From contig DYET01000196.1 of assembly GCA_020725625.1 (NCBI GenBank), positions 1 to 64,000 of the forward strand: 64,000 bases of DNA, written 5' to 3'. Position 1 is the first letter of the stretch. The number at the start of each line of letters is the position of its first letter. This DNA is from Desulfovirgula sp. GTDB lineage: Bacteria; Bacillota; Desulfotomaculia; Desulfotomaculales; Desulfocucumaceae. The translations under genes and the position numbers were made by a program. Of the stretch, positions 44,481-53,319 are shown in pieces. The notes beneath the pieces are model-generated. The model had not been told where the DNA came from. It saw only the letters and a list, made by a program, of their open reading frames with translations, and did no database searches.

Positions 44481-45437
44481 GTGATTCGCAGGAACAACAC
44501 CAAAAGGATAATTCTTTTGGGCATGCTGGTCATCTTCATGCTGACACTGATGAACTACACCAAATTCGACCGGGCCGGTGTTTCCCCGATGGAGTCTTCA
44601 CTAAGGGACCTGTTCGCTCCCGTGCAGGGCCTGGCGATGAACCTGGGGCACCGCTTAAGAGAGCTGGTGTCCTTTCCTTTTACCCTTGCCAGGGCGGCCG
44701 ATGAAAATCAGTTGATGAAAAAGAAAATCTCCGAGTTGGAAGGGCGCCTTAGGGAGTACGAGGAGTTGAGGTCCGAAAATGAAAGGCTGAAAAAACTCCT
44801 CGACTTTAAAACGGGCGTGGCCCCGGTAATGGGCTACGACCTTACAGCGGCGGCCGTGATTGCCAGGGACCCCGGCAACTGGTTCGGCCTTATTACCTTA
44901 AACAAGGGATCCCGGGAGGGCCTTCAGCCCAACATGGTGGTTTTGAACTCCCAGGGACTGGTCGGCCGGATAACGTCGGTGACTCCCCAAACCGCCGAAG
45001 TGCTTCTGATTACCGATCCCAGGAGCGGGGTGGCGGCGCTGATTCAGGAAAGCAGGGCCCCGGGACTGGTGGAAGGAGTGGCCAGTTCTCCGGGCAGGAT
45101 GAAGATGGTGCGCATCCCCATCGGAACAGATTTCAGCGGCGGGCAGGTGGTGGTCACCTCCGGCTTTGGCAGCCTGTACCCCAAGGGAATTCCCATCGGG
45201 CGGATTCTGGACGGGGACAGGGAGCCCTCGGGGCTGTTCAGCAGCGCGGTAATTATACCTTTTGTTGATTTTAACCGGCTGGAGGAGGTAATGGTGATTA
45301 CAGGCACCCGTACTTCTCAGGCGGCGGCTAGAGTCACCGAACTGCCTTACCCCTGGGGTGAGGGTAAAACCGACCTGATGGGGCGATCGCCAGGAGCCAT
45401 CAGGGCCGGTGAGGGGAACGGGGTGGTCCGCCGGTGA
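44481..45437 (+). CDS. mreC: rod shape-determining protein MreC
   Basis: The 318-residue protein has an N-terminal membrane anchor (about 9-28), a coiled-coil (about 70-105; KKKISELEGRLREYEELRSE split) and a beta-rich C-terminal domain (about 115-280), as MreC does. It links MreB and MreD to PBP2 outside the membrane. GTG 44481 follows GGGGTGATG; the frame opens at 44403 in the preceding gap. It overlaps mreD by four bases (GTGA). Confidence 0.93.
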   Translation: MIRRNNTKRIILLGMLVIFMLTLMNYTKFDRAGVSPMESSLRDLFAPVQGLAMNLGHRLRELVSFPFTLARAADENQLMKKKISELEGRLREYEELRSENERLKKLLDFKTGVAPVMGYDLTAAAVIARDPGNWFGLITLNKGSREGLQPNMVVLNSQGLVGRITSVTPQTAEVLLITDPRSGVAALIQESRAPGLVEGVASSPGRMKMVRIPIGTDFSGGQVVVTSGFGSLYPKGIPIGRILDGDREPSGLFSSAVIIPFVDFNRLEEVMVITGTRTSQAAARVTELPYPWGEGKTDLMGRSPGAIRAGEGNGVVRR

Positions 45438-45934
45438 GATTTTACCTCTTGGTCTTTTTGCTGGCTGCAGCCCTGTTCGTCCAGGCAACCCTGCTTAATC
45501 TCCTTTCAGTCTGGGGAGTCAAGCCGGATCTGGTGATTATTATCGTCACCTTCAACGCATTTTTGCGGGGGTCCCGGGAAGGCGCCCTGGTGGGGTTCCT
45601 GGGAGGTCTTTTTAAAGACCTGGCTGTGGGCGGCTATATCGGGATGAACGCCCTTTCCGCCATGGCTGCGGGCTACCTGATTGGCCTGACTGAATCGAAG
45701 CTTTACAAGGACAGCGTCCTGATCGTTTTTTTTCTGGTCTGGCTTTCATCCTTCACCTCCCAGTTTTTGAACTATATCCTGCTGACCACGGTTGACGTTT
45801 ATATTTCTCCCGGGGTTGCCCTGTTCAACGTGATCATCCCCACGGCCACCTACACGGCCTTGCTAACGCCGCTTTTCTACCGCAGGTTTTACCGGTCGAA
45901 CCAAAGGGGCCTGTTGTATACCGAAAAAATATAG
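45434..45934 (+). CDS. mreD: rod shape-determining protein MreD
   Basis: The 166-residue protein is very hydrophobic with about five membrane segments. It matches MreD by position after mreC, size and the motif KPDLVIIIVTFNAFLRG near 32-48 followed by GFLGGLFKDL near 55-64. MreD is the membrane component of the elongation machinery. Start GTG 45434 lies inside the mreC stop, so the two are translationally coupled. Confidence 0.88.
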   Translation: MRFYLLVFLLAAALFVQATLLNLLSVWGVKPDLVIIIVTFNAFLRGSREGALVGFLGGLFKDLAVGGYIGMNALSAMAAGYLIGLTESKLYKDSVLIVFFLVWLSSFTSQFLNYILLTTVDVYISPGVALFNVIIPTATYTALLTPLFYRRFYRSNQRGLLYTEKI

Positions 45935-46053
45935 AAAATTGTCCTTTCCCGCCTGCGCCGGGATAAACCGGGGGCAGGGAGCCCCGCACAGGCGGGCCGG
46001 GCCCGGCAGGGGATGCCCGATAAACTATTCCCGTATTTAGAAAGGGCATTGAG

Positions 46054-48327
46054 TTGGAAAAGAGATCAATTGAAAAAAAAATCAAAATACTGAGCGGCAT
46101 ACTGGCGGCATTGTTCCTCCTGCTTCTGGGAAGGCTGGGTTTCATGCAGATAGTGGAGGCGAACCGGTACCGCACCCTGGCCACCCTCAACCACCAGCGC
46201 CTGATTACGGTTCAGGCTCCCAGGGGGGAAATTATCGACCGCAACGGCGTGCGCCTGGTTATGAACAAGCCGGTGTACACCGTTTCCCTGGTCTATCTCG
46301 GACTGGCGGATTCCGGGCGGGTGGTCAAGCTTCTGGCTAAACTCCTGGAGGGCGACAGCAGCCTGAAGGGGTTGACCGCCCAGCAAATCCAGCAGGATAT
46401 CGAAGAAAAAATCAAAGACCACAAGCGTTTGTACGAACCGGTCCGGGTGGCGGTGAACGTTTCCCAGGAAACCGTAAACAAGCTGGAGGAGCAGCGCCTG
46501 GAGCTGCCGGGGGTAATTATCGACGTGGAGCCCGTCCGTCACTACCCTTTTGGGGACCTGCTGGGCGAGGTGCTGGGGTATGTCCGGGAAATCACCGGTG
46601 ACCAGCTTGAGTCCCACCGGGATCAAGGTTATCAGATGGGGGATTCCTTCGGCCAGGTCGGGCTGGAAAACGCTTACGAAAGTTACCTGCGCGGCAAAAA
46701 AGGGGCCAGGCAGGTGGAAGTCGACGCCCAGGGACGCCCGGTGAGGGACCTGGGATTCAAACCGCCGGTACCCGGCAACAACCTGATTACCACCATTGAC
46801 CACCGGGTTCAGAGGACCGCCCAGGACGCGGTTGCCTGGGCCGTCCAGCAGACCAGGAAGGGCATTGCCAAGGTTCCGCCCGACCAGCCCATCACCGGCG
46901 CCGCCGTAGTGATTGACGTAAACACGGGGGAAGTTCTGGCCATGGTTTCCATCCCGTCGTACGACCTGAATATCTTTTCCCAGCCGCTTCAGGCCAGGAA
47001 GTACAACGAGCTGTTGAAAACCGGCGCCCTGCGCAACCATGCCATACAGACCACCTATACCCCCGGTTCAACCTTCAAAATGGCCATCCTTACGGCTTTT
47101 TTGGAGGGTAAAATTGTCACCCCCAAGACCGCCATCAATGACCCCGGCTACTACAAGTATAAAAAGGACTGGAAGGAGGGCGGGCATGGGATCGTGGACG
47201 CCGTGGGGGCAATCAAGCATTCCTGCGACACGTACTTCTACCAGTTTGGAATTATGGCGGGCCCGGATCTGATGGGCAAGTACGCCGCGGAATACGGCCT
47301 GGGCCAACTTACCGGCGTCGACCTGCCCGGAGAGGAGGCGGGCACGGTGGCCTCCAGGGAATTGAAGAAAAAAATCTGGGCGGGGAACACCTGGGAGTCC
47401 CGGTGGCATGAATACGACAGCATGGACATGGCCATCGGCCAGCAGGAGACCAAGTTAACCGCCGTGCAGCTGGCGAACTACGTGGCCGCCATTGCCAACG
47501 GCGGCACCATCTACCGCCCTCACCTGGTCAAGAAGGTGGTCAGCCCGGACGGGGCGGAACTCAAGGTCATCGGGCCGGAGGTCGTCAGGAAAATCAACGT
47601 GTCGGCCGAAACCCTCGGAATTGTCCGGGAGGGGATGCGCCAGGTGGCCACGGGTGACGGCACCGGGTCCGCCGCGTTCTGGGGGGCTCCCTACCGGGTG
47701 GCCGCCAAAACCGGAACCGCCGAGGTGGGGGACAAGGCCCAGAACGCCCACGCCCTCTATGTCGCCTATGCTCCTTACGAAAAGCCCGAGGTGGCCGTTT
47801 CCGTAATTATAGAGTTCGGGTACCAGGGAAGCTCCCTTGGAGGTCCCGTGGCCAGAAAAATCCTCGATGCTTACTTCCAGTCAAAAAAGGAAGGCGCCCA
47901 GGAAAGCGCCAGGGAACCTGCCCCGGGCGCGGTCCGGGAGGTGCCTCCGGCGGCCCAGGAAGCTGCGGGCGTGGTCCGGGCCCCGGTTTCCGGGGGATCC
48001 GGCGCCGGTTCCTCCCCCGGGCAGGAAGGAGCCGCAGCAAACCGTGATCAGGGGCGGGGGAGCGGAACAGCAAGCCCGCCGGGACAGGACGCCACAGGGG
48101 CGGTCCGCCCGCCGGCGCAGGGGGGAACAGCCCCGGGCAGTCCCAGACAGGATAATGCCGGCAGGACGGATACCGGTAACGGCGCCCGGCAGCCGGCGAA
48201 TGCACCGCCGGCATCAGGCGCCGGCCAGGGCGGTCAGCCCGGGCAGGGCCAGCCGGCCGGAACCGGGACGCAGCCGGCCGCCGGCAACGCCGGGACCCAG
48301 CCCCGGGACAGGGAAACCAGTCACTAG
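46054..48327 (+). CDS. mrdA: penicillin-binding protein 2 (elongation class B PBP)
   Basis: The 757-residue protein has a membrane anchor (about 12-30), a pedestal region (about 45-235) with RGEIIDRNGVRLVMNKPVY split near 55-73, and a transpeptidase domain with SxxK in PGSTFKMAIL (near 336), SxN as SCD in KHSCDTYFYQ (near 388) and KTGT in AKTGTAEVGD (near 551). The last 130 residues (about 625-757) form a Pro/Gly/Gln/Ala-rich low-complexity tail unusual in length. PBP2 crosslinks side-wall peptidoglycan with RodA. TTG 46054 is the start; it follows mreD after 119 bases. Confidence 0.9.
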   Translation: MEKRSIEKKIKILSGILAALFLLLLGRLGFMQIVEANRYRTLATLNHQRLITVQAPRGEIIDRNGVRLVMNKPVYTVSLVYLGLADSGRVVKLLAKLLEGDSSLKGLTAQQIQQDIEEKIKDHKRLYEPVRVAVNVSQETVNKLEEQRLELPGVIIDVEPVRHYPFGDLLGEVLGYVREITGDQLESHRDQGYQMGDSFGQVGLENAYESYLRGKKGARQVEVDAQGRPVRDLGFKPPVPGNNLITTIDHRVQRTAQDAVAWAVQQTRKGIAKVPPDQPITGAAVVIDVNTGEVLAMVSIPSYDLNIFSQPLQARKYNELLKTGALRNHAIQTTYTPGSTFKMAILTAFLEGKIVTPKTAINDPGYYKYKKDWKEGGHGIVDAVGAIKHSCDTYFYQFGIMAGPDLMGKYAAEYGLGQLTGVDLPGEEAGTVASRELKKKIWAGNTWESRWHEYDSMDMAIGQQETKLTAVQLANYVAAIANGGTIYRPHLVKKVVSPDGAELKVIGPEVVRKINVSAETLGIVREGMRQVATGDGTGSAAFWGAPYRVAAKTGTAEVGDKAQNAHALYVAYAPYEKPEVAVSVIIEFGYQGSSLGGPVARKILDAYFQSKKEGAQESAREPAPGAVREVPPAAQEAAGVVRAPVSGGSGAGSSPGQEGAAANRDQGRGSGTASPPGQDATGAVRPPAQGGTAPGSPRQDNAGRTDTGNGARQPANAPPASGAGQGGQPGQGQPAGTGTQPAAGNAGTQPRDRETSH

Positions 48328-48395
48328 GGTTTAGACATTTTGGCTTAGATTCCGCCCCTTGAATAGTGTTTTTGGGGATTTACTGGCAACCTGGG

Positions 48396-48430
48396 GTCCG
48401 GTGCAAATCACCGGACTTTAAAATTTTTTA
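48396..48430 (+). terminator. intrinsic terminator after mrdA
   Basis: GTCCGGTG at 48396-48403 pairs perfectly with CACCGGAC at 48409-48416 around CAAAT, followed by a T-rich tract to 48430. It separates mrdA from minC. Confidence 0.8.
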
Positions 48431-48490
48431 GCAGGATTTGGTTGCCGCCTGTAGAATTCATTAACCAGCCAGTAAACGGGGTGAGGCAGG

Positions 48491-48883
48491 TTGGACAACC
48501 GGAGGAAAACTGCCGGCAAACAGATCCTGGACGAAATAGAAGGAGATGAGAATACAATCCTGATCAGGCGGACGCTGAGATCGGGACAGAAGTTTCACTA
48601 CAGCGGAAACGTGGTGGTTATGGGCGATGTCAACCCCGGCGCTGAGGTGGTGGCAACGGGTAACATCATAGTCATGGGTCAAATAAGGGGGATGGTGCAT
48701 GCCGGGGCCGAAGGCGACGAGTCGGCCATGGTCATGGCCTTCCGCCTGCAGCCCACCCAGCTCAGGATAGCGAACCATATAACCCGTCCGCCGGATGACG
48801 AGGTGGCGGACAGCTCCGTGCCGGAGATGGCAAGGATAAAGAACGGAGTGGTGACCATCGAAAGCTATCCTGCCAAAGCATAG
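48491..48883 (+). CDS. minC: septum-site inhibitor MinC, short form
   Basis: The 130-residue protein contains only the C-terminal MinC beta-helix that binds MinD and blocks FtsZ bundling: RSGQKFHYSGNVVVMGDVNPGAEV (split; near 30-53), GNIIVMGQIRGMVHAGAEGDESA (split; near 57-80). Typical MinC has about 220 residues, so the N-terminal FtsZ-interaction domain is missing. TTG 48491 follows GGGGTGAGG, so the short start looks real. It precedes minD by 31 bases. Confidence 0.88.
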   Translation: MDNRRKTAGKQILDEIEGDENTILIRRTLRSGQKFHYSGNVVVMGDVNPGAEVVATGNIIVMGQIRGMVHAGAEGDESAMVMAFRLQPTQLRIANHITRPPDDEVADSSVPEMARIKNGVVTIESYPAKA

Positions 48884-48914
48884 AGGATCGACACTCATCA
48901 AGGGAGGACGTTTT

Positions 48915-49706
48915 ATGGGTGAGGTAATAGTTGTCACTTCAGGGAAGGGCGGAGTGGGAAAGACCACCACCACCGCCAATCTGGGAACCGGGCTGGCCCA
49001 GCTGGGATACAAGGTCGCCCTGGTGGATGCCGACATAGGCTTAAGGAATCTGGATGTGGTTTTGGGCCTGGAGAACAGGATAGTTTACGATATAACCGAT
49101 GTCACGGGCGGGCACTGCCGCCTCCGCCAGGCGCTGATTAAGGACAAGCGCTATGAAGGGCTTTTTCTTCTGCCCGCCGCCCAGACCAAGGATAAAACGG
49201 CGGTAAGTCCGGACCAGATGAAGGCCCTCTGCGAAGACCTGAGCCAGGAGTTTGACTACGTGATTATAGACTGTCCGGCGGGCATAGAACAAGGCTTCAG
49301 GAACGCCATAGCCGGTGCTCACAGGGCTATTGTGGTGACGACCCCGGAAGTTTCCGCGGTAAGGGACGCCGACCGGATTATCGGGCTGCTGGAAGCTGCC
49401 GAACTCAGGGACCCCAAGCTGATCATCAACCGGGTCCGGCATAAGATGGTGGCTGCGGGGGACATGATGAGCATCGACGATATAATCGACATTCTGGCCG
49501 TCGACCTGCTGGGGGTGGTCCCCGAAGATGAGATGGTGATTATTACCACCAACCGCGGTGAAGCGGTTATCCAGGACGACCGCTCCCGCTCCGGGATGGC
49601 GTTCCGGAACATAGTCCGGCGTATAACCGGCGAGCAGGTTCCCCTCCTTCCCCTTGAGGAAGGCGGGCTGTTCAGCAAGCTTCGCCGTTTGATGGGTTTT
49701 AAATAG
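48915..49706 (+). CDS. minD: septum-site ATPase MinD
   Basis: MinD is the membrane-binding ParA-type ATPase that recruits MinC. The 263-residue product has the deviant Walker A GKGGVGKTTTTANLG near 9-23, DADIGLRNLDVVLGL near 38-52, DCPAGIE near 121 and a C-terminal amphipathic helix (FSKLRRLMGFK) that should bind membrane. ATG 48915 follows GGGAGG. It sits between minC and minE in the expected order. Confidence 0.96.
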   Translation: MGEVIVVTSGKGGVGKTTTTANLGTGLAQLGYKVALVDADIGLRNLDVVLGLENRIVYDITDVTGGHCRLRQALIKDKRYEGLFLLPAAQTKDKTAVSPDQMKALCEDLSQEFDYVIIDCPAGIEQGFRNAIAGAHRAIVVTTPEVSAVRDADRIIGLLEAAELRDPKLIINRVRHKMVAAGDMMSIDDIIDILAVDLLGVVPEDEMVIITTNRGEAVIQDDRSRSGMAFRNIVRRITGEQVPLLPLEEGGLFSKLRRLMGFK

Positions 49707-49725
49707 AACGGGAGGGGTGAAAGCA

Positions 49726-50001
49726 ATGCTGGATTTCATTACCCGGATCTTCAACAGGGAGAGCACAGCCAGCAAAAACATAGCTAAAGAGAGGCTGAGG
49801 CTGGTACTGGTGCACGACCGGGCCAGCGTTTCGCCGCAGCTTCTGCAGACCCTCAAGGAAGACCTGATCAGGGTGATTTCCAATTACATGGTCATTGATG
49901 AGGAGGCCCTGGAGGTAAACCTGGAGAACAGCGAAAACCAGGTGGCCCTTATTGCCAATATACCGATTAAGAGCATGAAAAGAAACGTCAATGCCGTTTA
50001 A
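49726..50001 (+). CDS. minE: cell-division topological factor MinE
   Basis: The 91-residue protein has an N-terminal amphipathic MinD-binding region (LDFITRIFNRES), ERLRLVLVHDRASVSPQLLQTLKEDLIRVISNYM (split; near 22-55) and a beta-rich dimerisation domain, as in MinE. MinE stimulates MinD ATPase and makes Min proteins oscillate, a function Bacillus covers with DivIVA. ATG 49726 follows GGAGGGG at 49711; the frame opens at GTG 49717. A terminator follows at 50052. Confidence 0.92.
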   Translation: MLDFITRIFNRESTASKNIAKERLRLVLVHDRASVSPQLLQTLKEDLIRVISNYMVIDEEALEVNLENSENQVALIANIPIKSMKRNVNAV

Positions 50002-50051
50002 AGTCCCGGGAAATAACAATAATAGAATGAAAGATTAGAGTAAAAGCCGGA

Positions 50052-50075
50052 GCAGGGGGTACCCTGCCTTTTTTT
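50052..50075 (+). terminator. intrinsic terminator after minE
   Basis: GCAGGG at 50052-50057 pairs with CCCTGC at 50062-50067, followed by a T tract to 50075. It closes the min operon. A TTGACA at 50140 lies in the gap but has no well-spaced -10 box. Confidence 0.8.
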
Positions 50076-50216
50076 AATACGGCGCGACTGCCATAAATAA
50101 CATATCGAAAACGGCAGCCGGAAGTTATATAATTTATTATTGACAGTGTTTCGGCAAGATGCCGGACCTATGCAGAACGCCCCGACGGGGCCGGTACCTG
50201 GGAAAGGGGTAGCCGC

Positions 50217-51593
50217 TTGTACAGGCGTCTGGTTAAAAATATCGATTACCCGCTGGTGGTAACTACTCTGGCGCTCCTTTTTTTCAGCCTCCTGACCATC
50301 GGCAGCGCCACCCTGGAGTTTACCGATTCCTCCATTGAAAAAATCCAGGAAATGAACTTCTTTTTACGGGTCCTGCACATGGACTATTATTTCGTGGTCA
50401 GGCAGGTGGCCTGGATTTTCCTCGGCCTGGCGGCGGCCGCGGCGCTCCTTTACGTTGACTACGAGGATATGTCCAGGTATTCCAGGCACCTCTACGTGAT
50501 CAACCTAGCCTTGCTGGCCGCGGTCATATTTGTGGGGCATACCGCCTTGGGCGCCCAGAGGTGGATTTACCTCGGCCCTTTTTCGTTTCAGCCCTCCGAA
50601 TTTTCCAAGCTGATCATCATTATTACCTACGCTGATTTTCTCGCCAAGCGGCAGGGGAGGCTGAACAACCTCCGCGACTTGATTCCTTGTTTTATCTATA
50701 TCGCTATTCCCGTGCTGCTCATTCTGAAGCAGCCGGACCTGGGCACCTCCCTCGTCTTCCTGGCCATCATGTTCGGGATGCTGTTCGTGGCCGGGGCCAG
50801 GCCGGCCCTCCTGGCGGGCATAATTGTCCTGGGGCTGGTGATCTCCTTTTCTGTATATCAGGTCCACGGCTTCCTGCACCGTACCGACGCCGGGCTGAAG
50901 GAGAAAATCGCCCAGGTCAACAGGGCCATCAGCAAGAATGACTGGTCCCTGAGCGGCAACGAGGAACTCCGCAAGGAACTGGAAAAGAAGGGCTACCTGC
51001 TGAACGCCGGGGATCTCAACGAATACCTGGAGTTGCTCAAAAAGGATCACCGGCAGGCGGAAATGCGGCATGAAGCCTTTCACAAGTACACCCTGAAGGA
51101 ATACCAGATGACCAGGCTGACCATATTCATGAATCCCGAAAGCGATTTGCTCGGGGCGGGCTACCATGTGTGGCAGTCCCGGATTGCCATCGGTTCGGGG
51201 GGGCTTACCGGCAAGGGGCTGCTTAAGGGTACCCAGAGCCATTACACGTTCCTGCCCATCCGGCATACCGACTTCATCTTTTCGGTGGTGGGCGAGGAGT
51301 TCGGTTTCGTAGGCGTAACCCTGCTCCTGGGACTGTATTATGTGCTTCTGCACCGGGGCATCCGGATGATTGCCGCGGCCAGGGACACTCACGGGACCCT
51401 CCTGGCAACCGGAATCGTTTCCATGTTCGCCTTTCACATCATTATCAACATCGGCATGACCGCCGGCGTTATGCCGGTGACCGGTATTCCCCTCCCCCTG
51501 TTCAGCTACGGGGGCAGCAACATGATCATGAACCTGGCCGCCCTGGGAGTGCTGCTGAATGTTTACGTGAGGAGGCAGAAGCTGATTTTTTAA
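50217..51593 (+). CDS. rodA: RodA-type SEDS peptidoglycan polymerase, enlarged
   Basis: The 458-residue polytopic protein is a SEDS glycosyltransferase that polymerises glycan strands with PBP2. Motifs include FQPSEFSKLIII near 122-133, KQPDLGTSLVFLAIMFG near 170-186, RIAIGSGGLTGKGL near 321-334 and FSVVGEEFGFVG near 358-369. RodA and FtsW proteins usually have about 380-400 residues; here a charged insertion of about 65 residues (near 225-295) falls between the transmembrane segments, in the large extracytoplasmic loop. TTG 50217 follows GAAAGGGGTAG. It follows the min operon, apart from mrdA. Confidence 0.88.
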   Translation: MYRRLVKNIDYPLVVTTLALLFFSLLTIGSATLEFTDSSIEKIQEMNFFLRVLHMDYYFVVRQVAWIFLGLAAAAALLYVDYEDMSRYSRHLYVINLALLAAVIFVGHTALGAQRWIYLGPFSFQPSEFSKLIIIITYADFLAKRQGRLNNLRDLIPCFIYIAIPVLLILKQPDLGTSLVFLAIMFGMLFVAGARPALLAGIIVLGLVISFSVYQVHGFLHRTDAGLKEKIAQVNRAISKNDWSLSGNEELRKELEKKGYLLNAGDLNEYLELLKKDHRQAEMRHEAFHKYTLKEYQMTRLTIFMNPESDLLGAGYHVWQSRIAIGSGGLTGKGLLKGTQSHYTFLPIRHTDFIFSVVGEEFGFVGVTLLLGLYYVLLHRGIRMIAAARDTHGTLLATGIVSMFAFHIIINIGMTAGVMPVTGIPLPLFSYGGSNMIMNLAALGVLLNVYVRRQKLIF

Positions 51594-51622
51594 CTTTCCC
51601 GCCGGTTTTGCAAAAAACAGGG

Positions 51623-51668
51623 AAAAGGCCTGCCAGGGGCATGCTGGGCCCTTGCTTGCAGGCCTTTT
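51623..51668. terminator. bidirectional terminator between rodA and a minus-strand gene
   Basis: AAAAGGCCTGC at 51623-51633 pairs perfectly with GCAGGCCTTTT at 51658-51668. The A and T runs at the ends let it work on both strands for the convergent genes. Confidence 0.75.
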
Positions 51669-51687
51669 GAATGGCCGGGGGGCGGTC

Positions 51688-51900
51688 TCACCAGAAACTG
51701 AGCCTGAAGAGGATTAGGGCCAGAACCACGATCAGGAATATGCCCGCCCCAATGTAGAAGTTCCTCCTGTCCCTTCGGGCCTGCTTCCGTTCTTCCAGCA
51801 ACTGCTTTTTTTCCGGAGATACATAGTTGACCGATTTTAACTTTTTCTTCCTGTCCGGGTCAAACCGGTAGACCCTGGAACGTCCGCCGCCGTCTTTCAT
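51688..51900 (-). CDS. small membrane protein, unknown
   Basis: The 70-residue protein has a strongly basic N-terminal half (residues 1-45, rich in Lys and Arg) and a single hydrophobic segment at about 47-67. It looks like a small single-pass membrane protein, with no recognised family. Seven bases separate it from the monooxygenase gene upstream, so they may form one unit. The start, ATG at 51900, has GGGAG immediately beside it, so it is a little uncertain. Confidence 0.5.
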   Translation of the reverse strand: MKDGGGRSRVYRFDPDRKKKLKSVNYVSPEKKQLLEERKQARRDRRNFYIGAGIFLIVVLALILFRLSFW

Positions 51901-51907
51901 CTCCCGT

Positions 51908-52207
51908 TTATTTCAGTTCTTTCAGCATGGTTACTTCCGGGGGGCCGGCCAGGAGATCCTTGAATTTTTCAGATGCCGCCTTATAGTGCGGGGTCTGCCG
52001 GTGGTTGTCCAGGTCTTCCTGACCGGCATACTGTTCGAAAAAGACAATTTCGGCGGGGTCTTTTACAGATACGTGGGGTATGTATGCCAGGCAGCCCCTT
52101 TCCTGGTTCCTTACCGCCTGCGCCAGCCGGACGCACTCCTCGGCCAGGAGGGTTTCCTTTCCCGGCCGGGCCCTTAGTTTTGCCACCAAACTGATCAATG
52201 TAATCAT
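51908..52207 (-). CDS. antibiotic-biosynthesis-monooxygenase-type (YgiN-like) protein
   Basis: The 99-residue protein is predicted to be a dimeric alpha/beta ABM-fold protein: ISLVAKLRARPGKETLLAEE near 5-24, CLAYIPHVSVKDPAEIVFFEQYAGQEDLDNHRQTPHY (split; near 39-76). Similar proteins are quinol or heme-linked monooxygenases, or simply bind small aromatics. No cofactor site is visible, as is usual. The ATG at 52207 has GGGG beside it, and a TTG three codons later is also possible. Confidence 0.8.
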   Translation of the reverse strand: MITLISLVAKLRARPGKETLLAEECVRLAQAVRNQERGCLAYIPHVSVKDPAEIVFFEQYAGQEDLDNHRQTPHYKAASEKFKDLLAGPPEVTMLKELK

Positions 52208-52286
52208 CCCCTTTTACTCAAAAAACTAAATATATATAACTCTATATCCATTATTCCCCCCAGTCAACGGTTTCTCGCCTGCCCGT

Positions 52287-52364
52287 CTGCGTCAAGATTC
52301 TGCGTCAAGATTTAGGAGGTAATTGCCCATGCCGCAAGCGGCACCACGAACAGTGGAAATTCGG
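52287..52364 (-). repeat. dispersed repeats, copies A' and B'
   Basis: In the 281-base gap 52208-52488, CTGCGTCAAGATT is repeated in tandem (52287-52312) and 52299-52320 matches 24-45 in inverse orientation with one mismatch. 52334-52364 matches 38248-38278 inverted, 29 of 31. The two repeat types therefore lie side by side here, as if parts of one element. Confidence 0.7.
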
Positions 52365-52488
52365 TCCCCCTAAGAGCGGCCCAGCGGCGGGCAATTCCGC
52401 CGCCCGCCGGAGAGCTTGTCATATTTGTCCACCCCGCCGACATATATATTCTATAACTCGACCAAAGTAACTACCGGGGGGGATTGCC

Positions 52489-53307
52489 TTGTTCAGGGAC
52501 AAGAAGGACAAGAAGTCGCAGCCTCTACATGAATTTTTCCAGAACAAGAAATACGACCAGGACTACAACTGGATAGACTACTACCGGCCCAACAGGAAAA
52601 AGGGCGGCTACGGGTGGGGGGAAGCCCCGGGCCGGGAAGGGGGGCCGGGAAGGAAGACCGTTTGCAGGGTTGTGGCCGTACTGTCGATACTGGCCCTTCT
52701 GCTGGCGGTCAGGGAATTCAACCACCCGGTGGGGGAGAACGTCAGGGAGGGGCTGCGCTATGTTCTTACCACCGACTGGAATGTGCGGCCGGCCATGGAG
52801 AAGGCGGTCAAGTTTGGGCTGCAGATGGCCGGAGTGGACACCCAGCTTGACAGCGGCATGCCCCAGGAAGGGATGGTCAGGGAGGCCATGGGCAAGTTGC
52901 CCCCGGCCAGACAAATCCTGATCCCCGTTTCGGGCAAGGTCGTCAGGCCTTACGGCTGGACCAGGGACCCCCTGGACAACCTGGAGAGGTTCCACCACGG
53001 CATTGACATCGCGGCCAGTCCGGGAACACCCGTAAAGGCCGTGCTGCCGGGAAAGGTGGACAAGATAGGTTCAAGCCCCCATTACGGTCAGTACATCAAG
53101 ATAGACCACGGCGACGGCTTGTTTTCCCTGTACGCGGGCTTGGGCGGCGTCAGGGTCAAAGAGGGACAGGCGGTCAAAGCCGGGGATGTAATTGCTGAGG
53201 TGGCCAAGACCGGCGATGTCAAGGACGGGGGCCTGCACTTTGAGCTGAGGGAAAACGGCGTCCTGGTCGACCCTCTGGGCAGGATCGAGTTGCCGCCGGC
53301 GAGTTAG
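52489..53307 (+). CDS. spoIVFA: SpoIVFA-like M23-domain membrane protein
   Basis: The 272-residue protein has a cytoplasmic basic N-terminus, one membrane segment (about 62-78), and a C-terminal LytM/M23 domain (about 165-268): HHGIDIAASPGTPV near 168-181, YIKIDHGDGLFSLYAGLGGV near 203-222 and GLHFELRENG near 247-256. The HxxxD metal motif is kept but the HxH motif reads GLH, so the first His is lost. B. subtilis SpoIVFA is similar, an inactive M23 partner that anchors and inhibits SpoIVFB. The next gene supports this. TTG 52489 is the start. Confidence 0.85.
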   Translation: MFRDKKDKKSQPLHEFFQNKKYDQDYNWIDYYRPNRKKGGYGWGEAPGREGGPGRKTVCRVVAVLSILALLLAVREFNHPVGENVREGLRYVLTTDWNVRPAMEKAVKFGLQMAGVDTQLDSGMPQEGMVREAMGKLPPARQILIPVSGKVVRPYGWTRDPLDNLERFHHGIDIAASPGTPVKAVLPGKVDKIGSSPHYGQYIKIDHGDGLFSLYAGLGGVRVKEGQAVKAGDVIAEVAKTGDVKDGGLHFELRENGVLVDPLGRIELPPAS

Positions 53308-53319
53308 GGGGCTGGTTGT

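Noticed and set aside
50140-50175. TTGACA as a rodA promoter
   Set aside because: No -10 box lies 16-18 bases downstream.
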